A DNA stretch of 62,386 bases from CAKSHC01 sp045594545 (GTDB lineage Bacteria > Bacillota > Clostridia > Oscillospirales > UMGS1783), in contig JAZNYQ010000093.1 in assembly GCA_045594545.1 (NCBI GenBank), positions 1-62,386 on the forward strand, written 5' to 3'. Of this stretch, positions 59,637 through 62,386 are shown piece by piece. Both the position numbers and the translations under genes were made by a program. The notes beneath the pieces were generated by a model. That model worked only from the letters and a program-made list of their open reading frames with translations. It searched no databases and was not told where the DNA came from. Positions within the stretch are counted from its first letter, which is position 1; every line of letters starts with the position of its first letter.

Positions 59637-60504
59637 GATCAATCTCCTTAAAAATATTTGGCGTTAATAAAAGGTCATAATTGTCCATTTTTGTTTTGCT
59701 CACAGCAATTAAAACATTACGGATCGTTACCGTTCGGCCATTGTATGTAAACTGAATATAATCCGGTCGTATTGCCGGCAAAATACCCGTTCCTGTTGCT
59801 GTCTTGCAATAAATGATACGGAGCCGTCCTTGTGTTTTTCCATCCACACCATCAACGTTTCCAAAATCTAAAAATGCGTTTAAATTTTCCGGTAAAAGAT
59901 CCGCAAACCATGTTCGATTGGCCAGCAATACCGGATTTCCACTCACGGGATCTATCAGATCATTTCCCGTATCGACTTTTGCCTTTGCTCTTTTATTGTT
60001 TTGAAACATTTGCACACACACATCGTATTCAATGGCTGGGTTTACTACATATAAAAACGCCTTTGACACAAGAGCAATAATCCCCAGACAAACACCGGAT
60101 GCACAAAGTAACCCAAAGATTGGAATATCTATATACAATATATTATTATTAAATACCATTACACTGCCGACATCTGCATATCGGTAGATCAGAAAAAAAA
60201 TTCCACCAAAAACGATGGCACAGAAAAATGTTAAAAATACATTTTTAACATAGTCCAGAAAATTTACACATTCCATAACAAACCATATACAAACCATGTA
60301 GAGAATTACGGCCAAAACATAATATAGAATGACCCATTCCGATGCAAAGAAAAGCCCTATTGCACAAACAGCCTCTACAGCAGAAGCACACAGAACGCGC
60401 CAAATTATAATTCTTTTCCGTCGTATGAGACATCCTGCTGTATGAATCATTAAATCCATAAGCATATTGACAATGAACAACACATCTGCATAAACCGTCG
60501 TCAT
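59614..60504 (-). CDS. spoIIGA: Pro-SigE processing protease SpoIIGA
   Basis: 296 aa from the ATG at 60504 (AGGTGTGAT ahead; the family N-terminus MTTVYADVLF begins here). Five membrane helices (about 1-160) are followed by a cytosolic aspartic-protease-like domain with KVDTGNDLIDP (D in the DTG motif). SpoIIGA is activated by SpoIIR and cleaves pro-SigE. Forms the spoIIGA-sigE-sigG cluster. Confidence 0.93.
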   Translation of the reverse strand: MTTVYADVLFIVNMLMDLMIHTAGCLIRRKRIIIWRVLCASAVEAVCAIGLFFASEWVILYYVLAVILYMVCIWFVMECVNFLDYVKNVFLTFFCAIVFGGIFFLIYRYADVGSVMVFNNNILYIDIPIFGLLCASGVCLGIIALVSKAFLYVVNPAIEYDVCVQMFQNNKRAKAKVDTGNDLIDPVSGNPVLLANRTWFADLLPENLNAFLDFGNVDGVDGKTQGRLRIIYCKTATGTGILPAIRPDYIQFTYNGRTVTIRNVLIAVSKTKMDNYDLLLTPNIFKEIDHDTSINK

Positions 60505-60529
60505 GATCACACCTGCCGTTTCCAGAATT

Positions 60530-60562
60530 ATTATAACGACATCGAAGCGCACAAAATGTCTA
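60530..60562 (-). promoter_or_regulatory. Candidate long-spacer promoter of spoIIGA-sigE (Spo0A-type)
   Basis: On the minus strand TAGACA (60562-60557) is 21 bp away from TATAAT (60535-60530). B. subtilis spoIIG also has an extended (22-bp) spacer and needs Spo0A. An AGTCGAA sequence at 60630-60624 (minus strand) is one mismatch from the Spo0A box. Motif evidence only. Confidence 0.4.
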
Positions 60563-60616
60563 AACCAATCTATAAACAAATTTTTTAAAATTACAATGAT
60601 AAATTCAAAATTTTGG

Positions 60617-60646
60617 TTGACAATTCGACTCGTCTTGTGCTATTAT
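60617..60646 (+). promoter_or_regulatory. Promoter of the tRNA cluster
   Basis: TTGACA (60617-60622), 18 bp ending in TGC and TATTAT (60641-60646; TATAAT is also present 3 nt on, 21 bp away). The first tRNA begins at 60673. Confidence 0.75.
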
Positions 60647-60672
60647 AATTTGGCACCGATAAGAGATAGCAT

Positions 60673-60746
60673 GCGGGTGTAGTTCAGTGGTAGAATTCCA
60701 GCCTTCCAAGCTGGTTATGTGGGTTCGATTCCCATCACCCGCTCCA
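60673..60746 (+). tRNA. tRNA-Gly (anticodon TCC)
   Basis: Complete cloverleaf: acceptor GCGGGTG / CACCCGC, anticodon loop CTTCCAA, T-loop TTCGATT, discriminator T, encoded CCA. Confidence 0.96.
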
Positions 60747-60758
60747 CACTTTCAGCTT

Positions 60759-60835
<77 letters not shown>

Positions 60836-60854
60836 TTTTTTCAACTTAATATAT

Positions 60855-60932
60855 GGTGATTGTAGCTTAGTTGGTTAAAGCGCCAGATTGTGGCTCTGGA
60901 GACCGTGGGTTCGAGTCCCATCTTTCACCCCA
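60855..60932 (+). tRNA. tRNA-His (anticodon GTG)
   Basis: G-1 encoded at 60855, anticodon loop TTGTGGC, T-loop TTCGAGT, discriminator C and encoded CCA. The acceptor stem GTGATTG / CTTTCAC has two adjacent T-T mismatches at positions 5-68 and 6-67. Confidence 0.92.
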
Positions 60933-60935
60933 TAC

Positions 60936-60969
60936 ATTTCCGAGTGATGCATATCACTCGGAAATTTTT
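60936..60969 (+). terminator. Terminator of the tRNA cluster
   Basis: A 13-bp perfect stem (60936-60948 and 60953-60965) with a GCAT loop and TTTTT after it. Confidence 0.9.
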
Positions 60970-60979
60970 CTAAAAACTA

Positions 60980-61008
60980 TTGACAATTTTTAATCTAACA
61001 TTTATAAT
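60980..61008 (+). promoter_or_regulatory. Strong consensus promoter of perR-rubrerythrin
   Basis: TTGACA (60980-60985), exactly 17 bp, TATAAT (61003-61008): a full SigA consensus. A TTATAAT-type sequence overlapping the -10 (61002-61016) matches a PerR box at about 11-12 of 15 positions. Confidence 0.88.
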
Positions 61009-61010
61009 CT

Positions 61011-61031
61011 TAATAGAAACAAGTTCTATTA
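61011..61031 (+). promoter_or_regulatory. Candidate PerR/Fur operator
   Basis: Perfect inverted repeat TAATAGAA / TTCTATTA with a 5-bp centre (ACAAG), directly downstream of the -10 at about the predicted transcription start. Its position would block initiation, and it precedes the gene of a Fur-family regulator, suggesting autorepression. Confidence 0.6.
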
Positions 61032-61042
61032 AGGAGAAGGCT

Positions 61043-61426
61043 ATGAGTGATGTCAGAAACACGTTGCAGCGCCGTTTGGTTTTTGATGCTGTAAAATCGC
61101 TTGCTAATCACCCAACGCCGGAAGATGTCTATCTGTACATACATCAACAACATCCATCAATAAGTAAAAGCACGGTGTATCGCAATCTTCATTTTTTATG
61201 CGAAAGCGGACAACTTCTTCATTTGTCAGTGCCCGGTGCTGCGGATCATATCGATCACCAAACGCACAGGCATCATCATTGTGTTTGTCGGCATTGCAAG
61301 CGTGTTTATGATGTTTCGGATTTAGACATTCATCTTCCCCTTCCTCAAAACACGAGCGAATTCAAATTTGAAAAAAGTTATGTATTTTTTTCCGGAATTT
61401 GCTCAAACTGCTCACAGGTAAAATAA
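61043..61426 (+). CDS. Fur-family regulator, PerR-like
   Basis: 127 aa from the ATG at 61043 (AAGGAGAAGG upstream). The winged-helix DNA-binding part has TPEDVYLYIHQQHPSISKSTVYRNLHFL (in parts, about 22-49); the regulatory metal site has HRHHHCVCRHC and the structural zinc CxxC pairs CRHC and CSNC. It is shorter at the N-terminus than the usual 140-150 aa Fur/PerR. With rubrerythrin downstream (23-nt gap) a peroxide-sensing PerR role is likely; metal specificity cannot be read. Confidence 0.88.
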   Translation: MSDVRNTLQRRLVFDAVKSLANHPTPEDVYLYIHQQHPSISKSTVYRNLHFLCESGQLLHLSVPGAADHIDHQTHRHHHCVCRHCKRVYDVSDLDIHLPLPQNTSEFKFEKSYVFFSGICSNCSQVK

Positions 61427-61449
61427 TTTTTTTAGAGAGGTATAGAATC

Positions 61450-61992
61450 ATGAAAGAACTCAAAGGAACCAGAACCGAAGCCAACCTGATGGCTGCCTTT
61501 GCCGGCGAATCTCAGGCTCGCAACAAGTACACTTACTATGCATCCAAGGCAAAAAAAGAAGGCTATGTTCAGATCGCAAAGATTTTTGAGGAGACCGCCA
61601 ACAATGAAAAAGAGCATGCCAAAATTTGGTTTAAGCTTCTCCATGACGGCGATATCCCCACTACCGCAACCAACCTGTTAGATGCGGCCGAGGGTGAGAA
61701 TTACGAATGGACCGATATGTATGCCGGCTTTGCCAAGGAAGCCAAAGAAGAAGGTTTTGATACGATCGCCTATCTGTTCGAGGCTGTTGCCAAGATCGAA
61801 AAAGAGCACGAGGAGCGTTATCGCAAGCTTCTTGCTAACGTTGAAAACGGTCTGGTCTTCAGCCGTGACGGCGACATGATCTGGCAGTGCTCCAACTGCG
61901 GACATATCGTAGTTGGTAAAAAAGCTCCTGAACTTTGCCCCGTTTGCAAGCACGCCAAGGCCTATTTCGAAATCAAAGCAGAAAACTATTAA
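61450..61992 (+). CDS. rbr: Rubrerythrin
   Basis: 180 aa, peroxidase of anaerobes. A ferritin-like diiron domain with glutamate motifs (EANLMAAFAGESQARNKY, EETANNEKEHAK, KIEKEHEERY) is followed by a rubredoxin domain (CSNCGH and CPVCKH, about 138-165). The start ATG at 61450 has AGAGAGG 9 nt upstream. It scavenges H2O2 and is expected to be derepressed by the upstream regulator. Confidence 0.96.
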   Translation: MKELKGTRTEANLMAAFAGESQARNKYTYYASKAKKEGYVQIAKIFEETANNEKEHAKIWFKLLHDGDIPTTATNLLDAAEGENYEWTDMYAGFAKEAKEEGFDTIAYLFEAVAKIEKEHEERYRKLLANVENGLVFSRDGDMIWQCSNCGHIVVGKKAPELCPVCKHAKAYFEIKAENY

Positions 61993-61997
61993 TCAAA

Positions 61998-62028
61998 AAA
62001 GCCGACAGCAAATGCTGTCGGCTTTCTT
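61998..62028 (+). terminator. Terminator after rubrerythrin
   Basis: A perfect 12-bp stem AAAGCCGACAGC / GCTGTCGGCTTT (61998-62009 and 62014-62025) with AAAT loop, then CTTC. Confidence 0.85.
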
Positions 62029-62036
62029 CATGATGA

Positions 62037-62386
62037 ATTGTCAAACTAAGTGCAACACTTTTTAAGAGAAAGTTCGAACAAATCTATCGGTTTTTGAAAA
62101 CCTAAAACCTTTTTGGGCCTGGCGTTGATCAACGCCAGGTTCTTTTTTAGCGTTGAAGGACTAACTCGCGAAAGATTTCTGCCTTTTGGATAAAACTCAC
62201 GGAGCAAGCCATTCAAATTCTCGTTTGTCCCCTTTTGCCAAGCACAGTATGGATCCGCAAAATAGACGTTGCAGCCGAGCTGTTCCTCGATCATCTGCCA
62301 ATTAGCAAACTCGGTGCCACGGTCACAGGTAATTGTCTTAACCGCTTCATCAGGGAACTCTGACAATGCTGCAATAATCGCCTTTG
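62037..62386 (-). mobile_element. IS30-family insertion sequence, 3' end (cut by the window)
   Basis: Contains the C-terminal part of an IS30-like transposase. The element's end lies near 62037-62062 (GTCAAACTAAGTGCAACAC), the likely terminal inverted repeat; the other end is outside the window. It is inserted just after the rubrerythrin terminator without disturbing a gene. Confidence 0.75.
62046..62386 (-). CDS. IS30-family transposase, C-terminal part
   Basis: About 113 codons open to the right edge (62386); the stop is at 62046. The DDE core pattern is visible: ITCDRGTEFANW (second catalytic aspartate) and KGTNENLNGLLR (catalytic glutamate) with FADPYCAWQ between. The first catalytic aspartate and N-terminal helix-turn-helix are outside the window. 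Partial, possibly intact outside. Confidence 0.88.
   Translation of the reverse strand, partial: KAIIAALSEFPDEAVKTITCDRGTEFANWQMIEEQLGCNVYFADPYCAWQKGTNENLNGLLREFYPKGRNLSRVSPSTLKKNLALINARPKKVLGFQKPIDLFELSLKKCCT

Overview
This window looks like a chromosomal segment of an anaerobic, endospore-forming Clostridia-type Firmicute, possibly of the Oscillospirales (inference). The evidence is direct: genes for dipicolinate synthase (dpaAB), the spoIIGA-sigE-sigG cluster and YunB, a rubrerythrin with a PerR/Fur-type regulator, a clostridial-style small SRP RNA next to dnaX, and a division cluster of ylmE, sepF, ylmG, ylmH and divIVA. Coding density is very high and most genes lie on the minus strand in tightly packed operons with 1-20 nt overlaps. 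No gap longer than about 210 nt is empty; nearly every gap holds a recognisable promoter, terminator or RNA.

Layout. 1-8.7 kb: tyrosine recombinase, prmA, M18 aminopeptidase, coaE, threonylcarbamoyl-AMP synthase, prfA with a small DUF951 gene, ruvX (apparently leaderless), a split TSUP permease and hemW. 8.7-18.1 kb: lepA, NAD-type isocitrate dehydrogenase and aconitase behind one promoter with a striking dyad, then tsaD-rimI-phosphatase-polA. 18.3-23.8 kb (plus strand): an rRNA methyltransferase, a large degenerate P-type ATPase-like membrane protein, dpaA-dpaB and an unrecognised 197-aa gene. 23.8-31.2 kb: an M16-M16-lgt-folD operon and a yitT operon whose next gene is a compact homologue of the cyclic beta-1,2-glucan synthase glycosyltransferase (GT84), split by one in-frame TAA. 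31.2-35.6 kb: mrnC, recR, ebfC, dnaX, SRP RNA, rpe and a HAD phosphatase. 35.7-39.3 kb (plus strand): carD-ispD-ispF, pduL and a membrane-anchored SGNH hydrolase. 39.4-51.7 kb: ligA, yunB, a MacAB-like permease and adaptor without an ATPase, a TPP riboswitch-thiT unit, rluD-lspA, the division cluster and a HlyD-like protein. 50.8-58.0 kb: miaA-mutL-mutS-ylbF-miaB. 58.1-60.5 kb: sigG, sigE and spoIIGA. 60.6-62.0 kb (plus strand): three tRNAs (Gly, Arg, His), perR-like and rubrerythrin. The right edge is cut inside an IS30-family insertion sequence.

How the genes work together. Sporulation genes occur in four separate places (dpaAB, yunB, sigE/sigG/spoIIGA and perhaps nearby candidates). The aconitase-isocitrate dehydrogenase pair supplies 2-oxoglutarate. 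The carD-ispDF cluster serves isoprenoid synthesis, and lgt and lspA (in separate operons) serve lipoprotein maturation. MutS and MutL share a gene run with two tRNA modification enzymes. The most unusual items are the degenerate P-type ATPase, the interrupted compact GT84 gene, the dyad over the aconitase promoter, a perfect dyad in front of perR-rubrerythrin, the leaderless ruvX start, a split half-size transporter and two short genes of 46 and 59 codons.
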